A DNA stretch of 64,000 nt from Trachelipus rathkii (taxonomy: Eukaryota > Arthropoda > Malacostraca > Isopoda > Trachelipodidae): positions 29,698-93,697 of the forward strand of contig JABUQX010116867.1 in assembly GCA_015478945.1 (NCBI GenBank), given 5' to 3'. Position numbers and translations under genes: made by a program. A model generated the notes under the pieces. That model was not told where the DNA came from. It worked only from the letters and a program-made list of their open reading frames with translations, and made no database searches. This document shows, in pieces, positions 12,214 through 25,143 of this stretch. Position 1 is the first letter of the stretch; each line of letters starts with the position of its first letter.

Positions 12214-14905
12214 TAGGGTGTACCCGGAACTGGAAAAATTTGTCAGTTCGGGCCGGACCGGAATAGCCGAAATCACAAAAACAAGATTCGTGCCGAATTC
12301 GGCGGAACCGAAATTTCTTGATGAACTTTCTTTACAATCTATAAAGAAATATGTACAAGAAAAAAATATTTATATAGGCTTTCAACCATAAAAATCTTAT
12401 CATTATAGTCACATCGCCACTGTCATGGAACATTGTGAAAATCATTCCATTGAAGAGAAATATCTGGAAGTTCCAAAACATTTTAATAGCAAAAGTGGAG
12501 AGTCTTGTATTTTCTAGAACAGGGGAAACCACAAAGAGCAATAGATCCGCCATCCCTGGAAATAAGTGAGTTTTGAGAAGAGTTTCTTCTCCCCAAAAAA
12601 AAAGATTTGGCATATCAACGACCGAGTTACAAGAAAATACATGAATTTTTTTCCTTACAGGAAGTTACTACTCATGTTCTTCTAACAGAAGAGAGAGCGA
12701 TTCCATAGAACTTATGCCATACTTCAACCAAAAATATCTTATCTAGTCAGAAAATTATTTTGTAGGAGAAAAGTGTTACTGGACTTCATAGCAGGAAATT
12801 GATGAATCAGGCAGTATTCGCAGAGTTATTCTAAGGTTGATTCAGAAACGTCATTTACTCACAGATAAGTAGAGAGCTAAATATATTCAAACAACCGTCA
12901 TTTATCTTTTCTTTAACTTGTACGCACTCTGCTTACAGCGAGTTTCTAAAAAAATTGGAGCTGTGTCCTCCATTGGCAAGTAATTTCCCAGGTCTCATTC
13001 TGGATCATTAAAAAATTTTGAAATTATTGATAGAATAATTGGGAGAATTCTCGCTAACATAATTCATTTGAATCTTGAATCGGAGCATATAACTAATGAA
13101 ACTTGAAACTATTTAGGCAAGGATATACACAAGTTTTTCTTGGTTTTATTCAATATACTTCATTTATATAAAGATCGGCTTTATCTTCTCTAAAGAACAG
13201 TGTGCATTTAACTAAAGTAATGTAGGATTATATTTGTAACATTTGAATCATTAACAGTTTTAAGGCTGTAATGAAAATTTAAAAGATAGCAAAGAGACTT
13301 GGATCCCTATCTTGCAAGCCCACTTATGCAATTCAAGATGTTAATACATGGTAGAATAGCACATATTTGATTCTAGAAGAGAACTTGAATGTTTGAAAAG
13401 GACCTCTGCAAAGTTTATATTATAAGACAATCAATGCATTTAATGCTTTGAACAGCTAGTAAATTGGTAAATACTAAAAAATTCTAAGAGTTTTTGCAAC
13501 CATTTCTCAATGGTTACGGAAACTATTAGCGAAATCAAATTATATGTGATCATTATTGCTACATATTTTGGAGCTTCTGCATATGATCTCCAAAACTCTG
13601 AAGGATGACAGCAGCAGAATAAAAAGAGTGAGTCTGAAGAAGGCATTGGAGAGTTTAGATTAATGAATAAATAGGAAAAAGAAAAGATCAAATAGAACAG
13701 TATTACAACACAATGATATTGTTTAAATACTATAGTTAAGACCAGATACTAAGTACTTCGTAGTTTCTCTAATGAAATAGAGAAATGTGGAGTAGAAAAT
13801 AGGATCTTGAGAGAAATATTGCAAATACATTGCAAGGTAGATGAACGTGATAATGTAGGTAGGCAGTACAGAAGAGAGGTCAGTGCATGAGTCATGTTTT
13901 CTAGAATCGAGCATTATCTAACTAATAAAGCTGTGTTAGATTTTCTCAATACCTCAATCAATCATCAGGAGCATTAAGAAAAGAATTACTTGCAAGTTAC
14001 GTTAGTTTTTATAGAGTTTCGAAGAAAGTGAAAGTGACAGCGAGTCAGTTTCAGTTAGTGTAAAAAGGAAAAAAAAAGTAAAAATCAGTGGCTCTGTCAA
14101 AAATTTTTATTTTTCTTTAAAGAAATTGAAATTTTTTCTTAACCACAAAAAAATCAAATTTCTAATTGGAAAAAGAAGAATTCTTTATTTTGGTGGAAAA
14201 TTGAACAAAACTAATTCCCAAACAATAGGCAGTACTAGTCAAAAATTACTCTCCTTTCAGTCTCTCCATATATCTCTAGTAGAAATTATTTTCAGTTTCT
14301 CAGTAAGGCCGGAAATATAATGTTTGAGGAAAAACATTTAAAAATATCGGCCCAATTCTGGTGAACGTCAGTTTTTCTTTTTAACTTCACACAATTCCAA
14401 CTATTTTCAAAGTGTTTAAAGAAAGTTAACTATATATATATATATAATATATATATATATATATTATATAATATATATATATAATCTATATTATATAAAT
14501 ATATATTATATATATATAGTTAATTATATACTAATATATATATATCTTATATATATTAATATATATATAATTTTGACAATTAATTTGAATTTAAATGGAA
14601 TATCTTATAATCCTAGTATTTTTGGAGGTATTTTGATAAATAAACTTTAATTTAATAGATATTGTCGGTGTTGTGTATACACTGTATGATACTACACAAG
14701 GCTACTATTATAGTTTTTTTTAAAACGATGTGCTATGGTTATTATAAAATAAATTATCTCTTCCAGCAAATTTTTTCTCAGAGTACAGTAGTAATTCCGG
14801 TTCCGGCCGAATTCAAAAAAAATTTCGGCCGGAACCGCGAAAAAAAAATGTCAAATTCCGGTCGGAATTCCGGCCAGGACGGTAATCTCCGGTACACCTC
14901 TAATT
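12214..14905 (+). mobile_element. hAT-like transposon with matching ends
   Basis: The left end reads AGGGTGTACCCGGA and the reverse complement of the right end reads AGAGGTGTACCGGA, an inverted terminal pair. Both ends continue into CCGG/GGCC-rich subterminal words. Inside, the plus strand carries a decayed frame with EFLQPFLNGY at 13488-13517, resembling the E-L-PF helix of hAT transposases. Further broken frames run to about 13960. There are many stops. A TA array occupies 14425-14572. A second copy of the right end lies at 7805-8098. The hAT assignment rests on end style and weak protein likeness. Confidence 0.5.
14425..14572. repeat. (TA)n array inside the hAT-like element
   Basis: TA array near the right end. 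The other copy of this end, at 7805, also has a TA array immediately upstream, so the array may be part of the element. Confidence 0.85.
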
Positions 14906-14924
14906 ATATATTATTAAACTAATA

Positions 14925-14964
14925 TTACATATTATATATATATATATATAATATATATATATAT

Positions 14965-15040
<76 letters not shown>
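14925..15040. repeat. (TA)n array, unusually pure
   Basis: The last 70 bases are uninterrupted TA, among the cleanest tracts in the window. Confidence 0.95.
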
Positions 15041-15232
15041 TAAATTGTTAAATGTTACTGATCTAATAAATTGATGATGCATACGTTTTATTTAAACCAG
15101 CATATCTAGCCATTACTTTCACTGCCAATATATTTTGAAAACCTATTTTTTTATACATTGAAAAGAGCCAATATATAAGCTAAATTTTATTAATGCTCTT
15201 AACAGAATCAGTTTATGATTAAGTCAATACTT

Positions 15233-15244
15233 ATAATAATAATA

Positions 15245-15283
<39 letters not shown>
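15233..15283. repeat. (AAT)n microsatellite
   Basis: About 16 AAT units with one slip. Confidence 0.95.
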
Positions 15284-15440
15284 CAACATTTCATAAGCAT
15301 CATAACAAATAATGAGTAGACCCTATATATGTTAAAATGATATAATTTAAATAAATAGTTTTAACATAGATTTTAGCAAAAATAGTTTCTGAATCCAGAA
15401 GAAACCTAAACATTATAAAAAGAAACTAGTTTTTACTTAC

Positions 15441-15498
15441 CTTCCATAGGTTCCTTAGTTTCATTTATACTAAGCTCTTTAATATCTAAGTCAGCCAT
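15441..15498 (-). CDS. NARS1: Probable first coding exon of asparaginyl-tRNA synthetase
   Basis: On the minus strand a start codon in good context (ACAACAATGGCTGA) opens 19 codons, MADLDIKELSINETKEPME plus one base. They end at AAG followed by GTAAGT, a perfect donor. It lies 5.8 kb upstream of the recognised AsnRS exon on the same strand, and the acidic, non-conserved N-terminus fits a first exon. A problem: it ends one base into a codon, while the 9683 exon needs to start at a codon boundary. A small intermediate exon, a one-base assembly error, or a different gene would explain this. An acceptor-like TTTTCTTTTAG at about 15589-15599 suggests a further 5'UTR intron. Confidence 0.5.
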
Positions 15499-15632
15499 TG
15501 TTGTCCAAAATATAAATTACTTGTACAATAAAAATATTTTATAAATATAACCTTATAATTTTTATCAAGAAAAGAATTCCATAAGAACCTAAAAGAAAAT
15601 TAAATTAACACTTTCTGTCAGGTTTATAATAG

Positions 15633-15782
15633 TGATGCACTAATACCATGGTATTGGTATCGGTGGATTTTTGAAGTATCAGTATCGGCAATTTTGTGAG
15701 TAGTATTATTGGTATTGGCATCAGTATCAGTAAAATTTTGCTGATACCTTTACCGATACCAAACATTTTGCATCTTTAAATT
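15633..15782 (+). mobile_element. hAT terminal fragment with TATCGGTA words
   Basis: It begins TAGTGATGCACTAATACC, then repeats GGTATTGGTATCGG and GTATCAGTATCGG, and ends in inverted ACCTTTACCGATACC. It resembles the right end at 6205-6285 in inverse orientation. It lies about 135 bp upstream of the synthetase start codon, so it may overlap that promoter. Confidence 0.55.
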
Positions 15783-15795
15783 TGCATCTTTAAGT

Positions 15796-16851
15796 GTGGA
15801 ATGGGTAGATGGAAAATGGTTGAATGGTAGGGATCCATTTGGGAATATTAGGAAGTGCATTATATGCCAATCACAGTTTCATTTTGCTGTGCGATGTCCA
15901 AGGAATCTGGAAAATGAAAATGAATGGAAAGACAAAGAGGGTAATGGTGGACAGAAGGGAATAGGTATTGAGAATAGTAGTGATTATAGAGAAATAAGAG
16001 GTATAGGATATAACCGATTTGGTGTTAGTAGAGGAAAGACTTTAAGTAGAGGTCAGCAAGAATATAAGAGGGATAATGTTGGGAATGAAGAAAAGAAGGT
16101 ATACCTAAGTAGCAGTGAACAAAAGGATAGTGATGTGAGGCAGGTGTATATGGATACAGGAAGATAGAGTGAATATAGAGGGAGAAGATTGGACAGATTT
16201 GGTAATGTTTAAAGGTGTGATTTTTGTAGATCCGATAAACATTTATGGAAATAGTGATATTTATCAAGTAACAAAAAGTGTATGTGGAAGTGGAAGAGGT
16301 GTAGTGAGAAATAACGATGATAATATTAGAAAGGTAGGAATCAGTAGGGGAAAGAGATTGGTTGAACGGGTAGAAGAGGAAGAGAGGGTTCAAGGGAGAG
16401 GAATGGGAAGAGGTTTAGTATGTGGAGTAATAGAGAGAGAAAGGAAAATGAGGAGTGTGCATCAGTTAAGAAGGATGAGAGAAATGAGGCAGATGCTTGA
16501 TGACGAGTTAGAAGTGATTGGAGCAATATGTGATATAGATTTTTTTGCAGGAGATAAGAAGTATAATAGAGTTGGTTATATGATAGTAGGAAAGGTGAAA
16601 GAGAAGGGTAATGTGAGAGGAAGTAGTAGTAGTTTGGGAGCATGTGGAACAAAGATGTCGTTTTGAAACAAGTTAGTATGAGTGATGATGAGTATAAAAA
16701 GGAAAAGGTGAAAGGTGAACAAGAGGAAATGCATAAATGGACGGCAGAAGATAAAAGGAGGGGTTTTGACTGTGTTAAAGGATGGAATTGGAATAAGAAT
16801 GATGATACGGATTGTAATGATATTGAGGATGAAACTGAGTCTTACAAATGA
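15796..16851 (+). pseudogene. Retroelement gag-like fragment with a zinc knuckle
   Basis: The first frame (15796-16167) holds CIICQSQFHFAVRCP, a CX2CX4HX4C zinc knuckle of the type that binds RNA in gag and nucleocapsid-like proteins. It is preceded by GRDPFGNIRK. Open frames continue at 16169-16666 and 16642-16851, charged and methionine/glycine-rich, in two frames, so a once longer protein may have been broken by indels. The plus strand is very purine-rich here, which favours chance open frames, so only the knuckle is firm. No protease, integrase or reverse transcriptase was recognised downstream. Confidence 0.5.
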
Positions 16852-19545
16852 TGAGTGAAATGAGTGGTACAAAAGAGAGAGGACAGAGTGAAGATAGCCC
16901 TAAGGTAGAGATGAAGAATGGAGTAAGAATCTTTTAGGGTTTATGGAGTTAGATGTGTGAGTTGAGTTGTGAAAGTCGGTAGGTTTTTTTGTGAGTGTTT
17001 AGGGTGTGAGAGTGAGAAGTGAAAGTTTGAGGAAGGTTTGGGTGACAGAGAGAGAGGGAGAGAAAGGCATGATTGTTATTTTTATTTCAGTTTGGAAGCT
17101 GGATGTTAGAAATGAAGAAGAACAAAAGGGATGTTATTGCAAATAGAAGTTTTTAGAAGATTCAAATGAAGATATGAATATGAACATTGGGATATTTGCG
17201 GCAGGTTTCGTACGGCGGGTTCCGGAAAGTTTATTTAGTTAGTTACCGAGCGGACCAGGTCCAGTTTATATTGGTGTGTGTTTGTTTTTTTTTGTTTTGT
17301 GAAGTCTGTGCGCCTGCGAGGGTTCTTCAATGAATGTTCGTTCCGTCTTTTGATCATGAAATTGATGTTTTGTATTTGTGCTTTATAAAGGTGAGACCGA
17401 ACAGTTAACTTTAAGGTGTTGACTACTCTCTCTTCCGAAGGATTTGGGAGCTTTGTTTGCAGGTAAGGGAATGTTGTTAAATGAAATGGGTAATTTGAGG
17501 GTGTGTGCTTTGCGAGTTGGCGGCGGTCCGTAGTGAATTAATAAGAAGATTGGAAAAAAAAAAAAAATGGGACTGGTGTGTTGGAGTGGCGGGCCATTTA
17601 CTGTTGCTCTGTTTCAGCCCCGTTGTTTGAAGAACGTTAATGCTGATACTATTGTTTGCGTCAACTATTATGTCAAAGTTGTCTTAGATTCTGAGTATTG
17701 TGTAGCTGGCTTCTGGTAATCATCTCGTAAGTTATGTCTTGTGTGATCTGTTTCGTGGTGTGTGGGAGATCGGTCTGTAATCAGGTTGAATACTGTGGGC
17801 AGTAGGATTAACTTGCAATCTTGGAGTAAACTCCGTTATGATGTTGCTAACTCTTCCAGGATTTTGTGTTGTTTGTTGATTGTGCTGCTATCCTTGGATT
17901 AGGCTGAAATCGATTTTTTTTCTACCCATTCTTTAGGTATACATGGCGGATAACTTGATTTTTCGTTATTTTGTAGATTATGTTATGTTGCTGGAATGCG
18001 CTGGTTTCAAGAGCTTCTGTTAATTATCGATTGTTATGATTATGTTTTGTGATGTGGGTTCTTAAAGCTAGATCTCATTTGATTTGTGGTGGCATAATGT
18101 TTGATGGTGTTAGGGTTTTGGTTGAGTGTTTGTTTAAAGCTGTTGAACTTTAGATTTTGGTAAGCATTGTGGTTATTTTGTTCAGTATGATTTTTTCTCT
18201 AGAGATTTGCATAGCGTTGAAAATAGAGAGATGAGGAGATAGGATAAAGGGTTAGATGGTTTTTTTTCCTGTTTCAACTTTGGTGTGATGCTAGCTTTTG
18301 TTCAGATGGGTGGAATGAAATTTAGCGCTGAAGGAACCGAAGTCACAGTGTCTAACTGGGCATTACTTTTTGCTTGTGGCGCTAGTTGTTTGTTTGAAAT
18401 GGTTTGTCATGGAGCCTTGCTGCTTGGTGAAGTTTTGAGGCGTTCTTATGCTAGATGCTTTTCTAATTCTTTCTTATGGTCGAGAATGTAGATCGTTTCA
18501 CTTTCCCTATGTTGGGGGTCGTGTGTTCTTGCATTATTTTCCTGCAGCGGAGAGTTTTTGATGATTTTCCTGTTTGGGGTGTGTGGAGTTTTTGACTTGA
18601 CTGTGCAAAAGTGAGCTGCGAGAAGGTTTGAGTGTTGTTTGATGAATTGGGGGTTTTCTGTGTGTGTGTTTTTTTAGGGATTCATTAGTATCATGTTTGT
18701 TGGTGCTAGTGGGTTATTTTTTCAGTATCCAGAGTCTATTGTTTTAGAGCACATTGGCCTGAGTGAGGGGGTGTTAATTTTGCGTGGCGTTCTGAAAGGA
18801 TACACTAGGGTGTTTGGAACTGTTTCTGTTGCAAGCGGGGTGATGAGACGGAAGATTAAGAGAGTTCAATTATAGAAAGAAGCTATGCTGTTCAAGGAGT
18901 TTGGTTTTTTGTGTGTATTAATTTCTGTGTTAGTGCAGGCTATGGATACTTAGATGTCTTGTGCGCTATGAGGTAATCTGCGCAATCGTAGTTGGCAGAT
19001 TCAGATGGTGGGTGTTTTGATTTTTCTGAGTTGATGATTGTGCGTTAATTTATCAACTAGTTGTTCCGATGTTTTAAGGTGTCTGGAGTTGGGGTTATTT
19101 TTTGACTGTATCCTCGGGGATGTTTTGTAGCTGCTTCTTGGAGATAGAGATTCGGATGAAATTTTGAAAGATTTATTTAGAGCTGGTTGATGCTGGTGTT
19201 TATGTCAACTATTCTATGTAATGTGGCGGAGTGCTGTCCAGCGTCGTTATTTTTTGTAATTTCTTGTATGTTTGCCCTAAGGTTGAAGTTTGTTTGTAAC
19301 GTTTGATATTTTATGATGATGGGGAGAATGGTCGGAGTGTAAAATTTGGTTTGTGTAGACATTGAGTTTTAGACGGTAACGGCAAGTTTTGGTCGAGCAT
19401 AAGTGTTGTATGGTTTCTGTAACCGTGTAAGGTTGATTTGATTGAGGTGCAATTCCTGGTGTGGCTGTTCAAATTGTTTAGAATGTTACGTTTCCAAAGG
19501 TGTAGATTGAAATGATCCTCTATGTGTCGGCCGCTTCTTGACATT
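16852..19545. other. G/T-rich strand-skewed block
   Basis: The plus strand is poor in C and rich in G and T for about 2.6 kb, unlike its AT-rich neighbours. No frame over 80 codons was recognised as a known protein on either strand. It may be the continuation of the retroelement at 15.8 kb, or a separate repeat, but nothing in it proves either. It ends abruptly at a TA array. Confidence 0.4.
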
Positions 19546-19547
19546 TC

Positions 19548-19935
19548 TTATATATATATATATATAGTATATCTTATGAAAATGATATATCATTGGTTTG
19601 ATATGATACTTAATATATATAATTATTTACATAAGATATACTTATTTTATTTACATACTATATATATTATATATATAATTATAATAATATAATATATATA
19701 ATATATATATATAATATATATAAATAATATATATAAATATTATATTAATATAGTAATATTATATATTGATAATACTATATATTATATATATTATTAATAT
19801 ATATTTATATTATATATTATATATATTATATAATATATATAATATATATATATATTAATAATATATATATATGAATTATATAATATATATTATATATTAT
19901 ATTATAATAATATATTATATAATTATATGTATATT
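19548..19935. repeat. (TA)n array
   Basis: Starts cleanly after the G/T-rich block, with one 100-bp AT-rich unique interruption. Confidence 0.9.
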
Positions 19936-20325
19936 GATGTATATAGTGTTTTCGAATCTAAAGTACATCATTTGAGTTTTAATAAATTTCTCGGAAAAAG
20001 ATCGTTATATAATGTAACTAGTTAAATAAGAATAAGAATAAAATTCCTAGGATTTCTTGAATTAATTCTGAGAACAAATTCTATTCAATACTACATAGAA
20101 TTTTGCACTTTTGATTCTATTAAACAGCAAAATCATTGCAATAAGATGAAATAGATTTTTAATTTAATCATTTTTTATTATTTTTAATTTGAAGAAAAAC
20201 TTTTAAATTAGTTGTCAACCAAGACTGGTTTTGTGATCTAGTTTAAGTGTAAATTAGGTCAAGCTTTTTTTTTAATATATTAAATCATGTCCCTTCTTAG
20301 ATTATTTTATCTGCAATAAATATAA
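19936..20325. other. AT-rich unique spacer
   Basis: Nothing recognised. Confidence 0.5.
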
Positions 20326-20636
20326 TACAGTAATATAATATATAATTATATATATATTATATATATATTAATTATAATTATATATAGTATATATATATAG
20401 ATATATGTATAGTAATATACTATATATATAATCTATATACGTATAATAATAATGCTAATTACTTTACCTATATTAATAAAGTAGTAATATAATATATATA
20501 TATAATATATAATATATATATATTATTATATAATATATATATATATATAATATATTATAATAATATAATATATATATCATTATATGTATGTATATATTAA
20601 TATATAATATATATATATTATATATATAAGATATAA

Positions 20637-20690
<54 letters not shown>

Positions 20691-21329
20691 ATATATATAT
20701 AATATAATATATATATATAATATAATTATATATAATATATATATACGTATATAATATTATAATATATATAAAAATATATATATATTACTATATATATAAT
20801 ATAATATATATTATATATATATATATATAAATATATATATAGTAATATTAGATATATATATATAATATATATATATAATATATATTAATATATATTTATA
20901 TATATATAGTAATATGTATATATATATATATATATATATGTATATAATATTTATATAATATAATATATATATATATATGATATTGTATAAATATATAATT
21001 ATAATATAATATATCATATATCTAATATATATATATACATATTGTGATGTTCCATATCCATATTAATAAATATATGTGTAAAGAATATTAAGTAATGATA
21101 TTATATATTAATATGATATATATATAAATAATATTAATATATATATAGATATAATATAATATATATAATATATATACTATATATATGTATCATTATATAA
21201 TTATATATATATATATATATATATATAATAATATTATAATATATATTAATTATAATATATATATATAAATAAATTATATTATATATATATATATACGGGA
21301 TAATATATAATATATATAATATATTATAT

Positions 21330-21372
<43 letters not shown>

Positions 21373-21745
21373 TATATATATAGTATATATATGTATATAT
21401 AATATATATATAGGTATATATATATAATATATATATATTATGTATATTATATATATAAATATAGTATATATATATATATATTATAAATGATATAGCTAGA
21501 ATAGATCTGAAAATTTATAAATAATATACTAATATATATATAGTATAATATATATATATAATATATATGATATAATTTTATATATAATATATATTATATA
21601 GTTTAATTTCTTTGTATATTTTCTATATTTTTATCCACTCAATTTCTATATATATATTATATTATATTATAATATATATTAATAATATAAGAATAAAAAT
21701 ATTATATAAATATATATATAGTATAGATATATATATATCAGTAAA
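20326..21745. repeat. Very long (TA)n domain
   Basis: About 1.4 kb is almost entirely T and A in alternation, with short unique breaks near 20445-20490, 21040-21095 and 21485-21530. It is the longest TA tract in the window. Confidence 0.95.
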
Positions 21746-21749
21746 ACCA

Positions 21750-22980
21750 TCTAATAATGTGGGCATGGAAAGGAGATAACAATAACATTAGTCCTCTGAA
21801 TTATAGAATTTAAATAAGTTAATCAAACGTATTGTATGCATTCTTAGTTCATCTCACACTTATTAGTTATTCATTATTATAATATTATTATTGATTATTA
21901 TTAATTATTCCTGATTTGATTATGCTATTGATTATTTTTATGAACTATTATTATTATTATTTATTATTATTAGTTATTAATTATTATTATTAAGTTATTA
22001 TAGTATTATTATATATTATTATTATTATTTTTATTATTAGTATTTAGTAGTACGTAAGTAGAAGTAAAGTAGTAGTATAGTAGTAGAGTATGTAGTAGTC
22101 AGGGTAGTAGTTGTAGTTAGTAATATCTATTTTATATTAGTAGTGTAAGTATAGATTGATTTATTATTATATTATTATTATTTATTTATATTATATTATT
22201 ATTATTATTATTATTATAGTATTTAATATTATTAATTATTATATATTATTATTATTATTATATTATTATTATTTATATTATTATTGTATCAAATATTTAT
22301 TTTGTATAACATGTAATGGTATGCTATGTATTATTAGTTATATTTTATTTATTATTATTATATTATTATTATTCTTATTATTATATTATTATTATTGATT
22401 TATGATATTATATATTATTGATTTGCTACTGCTATTATATTATTATTATTAATCTATTATATTATTCATTATATTTTAAATATTATTGATTTATTATTAT
22501 ATTGATTATTATTATTATTATATTATTAGTATTAATATTATTATATTATTATAATTATTATTATTACTTATATATATATTATTTGTAGTAATTAGTATAT
22601 AGTATGTGTTAGTATTAGTAGTAGTGAGTAGTAGCAGTAGAAATAGCTGTTGCAGTACTTAGAGTAGTAGTAGTGAGTAGTAGTAGTCAGTAGTATAGTT
22701 TAGTTAGTAGGAGGTGAGTAGTAGTCAGTATAGTTAGTAAGTAGTTACAAACCCTGATTTTTTTTCAAGTTTTAGGAATCAGTTTTTCAGATGGTTACTT
22801 TTCCTCTAATCATTTCCGAAATATGGATTTTGAATTGTAGCAGTTAGATATATCTTTTAAATTTCTAAAGAGCAAAACGGCGTTTATTTTCAGAGATCAT
22901 CGAAAATAAATTTTCATATATCAAAATTGGAAAAAAAAACGGTTACTTTCGAACAGGCTTAATTTTTGGCAATCTGTCCT
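21750..22980. repeat. Left arm of a 1.2-kb inverted repeat
   Basis: Order from the outside in: a unique edge (GGGCATGG.., then TTAGTTCATCTCACACTTA), an ATT block, an AGT block (22045-22125), an ATT block, an AGT block (22600-22740), and a unique inner edge. The inner edge contains TTGAATTGTAGCAGTT at 22830-22845 and GTTTATTTTCAGAG at 22882-22895. The same order appears reversed and complemented at 25144-26465. Single-base slips are abundant. Confidence 0.8.
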
Positions 22981-22994
22981 TCTTTGTGTGGTGG

Positions 22995-23125
22995 GCATAT
23001 ATAAATATTATATATATATATTAATTAAGTATATATATATTATATAAAATATATTATATATATTATATATATATATATATATAATATATAATATAATATA
23101 TATATTAATATATATATATTATAAT
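22995..23125. repeat. (TA)n array
   Basis: Immediately inside the left arm. Confidence 0.9.
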
Positions 23126-25140
23126 CATAATTCTTTTTCTCTCCAAGCTCTTTTCAACGCCGAGTCCCGTCCAGTTTGTGCGTGATTATGCAAGTGCGTT
23201 ACCTACTTACCCACTGGATGATGATACAAAGGAAACTTAAGTTTGAAAGAATACACACAGTGATGTAGTTCGGGTTCGATCACCTAAGCAGGAGTGAATG
23301 GAAATTTAATTATGTCTGAGAAATGTGGATATTGGATTTCTTAATTTTCAAGGGAGCCCTATTTGACCCTTGACCCGAGGGTAAGGCGGTTATAGTTTGT
23401 CAAAGAGTTCATCGGGCAAACTAGGGAATATTTTTTCAATGAAGGTCATTCCATATAAAGATAACTTCATTTTTAGAAAATAAGGAGTGGGTATCCTACC
23501 TTGTGGGACTCTACAGCAAGGACTCTTTATGTTTTTTAAACTGAGTGATAATGAGTTTTATAATATATTATAATATATATAATATATATAATTATAATAA
23601 TATAATATATACTTATTAATATTTAATTAATATTATTATATTTATTTTAATTATATATTATATTATATATATATATATATATATTAATAAAGTATATATA
23701 TGATTTAATAATATATAATATATATATATAAATTAATAGTTAATTATATATATAATTATATATTAATAATATGATTTATTTAATTATATATATCATTATA
23801 CTAATTATCATAATGTTTATAAATATATAATATTTATTATTAGTTAATAATAACTATATAATATATTAATATATATATATAATATATAGTATAATTATAA
23901 ATTATAATAATACTATATTTATATTATATATATATAATATAAATATTAATATAATATATAAATATATATTAAAATATATTACTATTAAATATAATATATA
24001 TATATAATATAATATATACTAAATAACAATAATATAATTATCTATCCTAATTAGTAAACACAGCCTTAAAAGATAGTCTTTAGTGGCTTATCAAATAAAG
24101 TGCTATTAACTTACTCCCTGGCCTACATGGTAGGCTTTTACACAATAAGATATATTTACTGTGTAGATAATATTTCCGTACATGTATACTTTTTGAACTA
24201 CTATAGCTTTATAGGTATTACTATTATTAAACTCAATCATTAGTATATACTGAGCTACTAAAGCTATATATAGGGTATGTATACCTATTATTAATTTAAC
24301 TATTTTCAATTACTTTTACTATACTTTATTATCATTATACCATAGATATTTACTTATAACAGTAGTATTATACTGGCTATACCGCTATTACTAGACTAAC
24401 TTGTGATATTAAATATTATATAATCCCCATATATCTAAAATTGTCCTAATATTCATATTACAATCTATTGTCAAATTCTCAAAGTGGTATTATATAAATA
24501 TATATATAATATATAATAATCATCAGCTATAATATTGTTCTAATTATACACAAACGAAGGCAACGTCGGTGTTGGAAAAAAGTAGCTGATGGACGGCATC
24601 TCTACCACTAGCAAATTCTGTAAATATAGAAAATAATATAAACAATTAATTGATGGAAGTGTTGTTTAATTTATATTATAGTAATTTTATTCAACGAATA
24701 AATTATACATATAAAAAAAGATTAGAACAATCAATACGAAAGTCATTTTTCGTATAATATATTTATAGTTACTATATTTAAGAAGCTAATGTATTTAATA
24801 GAACCATTAAATATAGTATTTAAAGTTCTATAAATAATTTATAATTAAAATAAACTTTTAACTTTTAAATATTAGATCTTTTAAACAATTTTTTATTATT
24901 TGAAATTCCATGTAAAATTTTTAACCTTTTCTTAATATTTTATATAATTTATTTTGCTTTATTTACTTTTGTTTTTAAAAATAGTTATTAATTTTATTAA
25001 ATTTATGTATCTTATACTATTTTTAAATCACTCGCCGACAGCTAAATCTATTAGCCACAACAGATATTAGAGAGATGAGCAAAAATTATGAATAAACTAA
25101 TAAACCGAGTATTTAGAATAAACCTTAGCGTATATATTTA
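23126..25140. other. Spacer of the inverted repeat
   Basis: It holds a 430-bp single-copy patch (23126-23556), a TA/AT domain (23560-24035) and further AT-rich unique DNA (24036-25140). No gene was recognised. The two halves of the spacer do not appear to be complementary to each other. Confidence 0.5.
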
Positions 25141-25143
25141 TAT

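Larger units (their letters stand above)
9684..15440 (-). other. Putative large first intron of the synthetase gene
   Basis: Between the two minus-strand exons no other host exon was recognised. The intron would carry TA arrays, a LINE fragment in the same orientation as the gene, and a hAT remnant in the opposite orientation. The claim depends on both exons belonging to one transcript. Confidence 0.4.

Noticed and set aside
12332..12613. 93-codon minus-strand frame
   Set aside because: It is antisense to the plus-strand hAT-like transposase remains and has no motif.
22156..22398. 80-codon isoleucine/tyrosine-rich frame
   Set aside because: It is a translation of the (ATT)n block in the left inverted-repeat arm.
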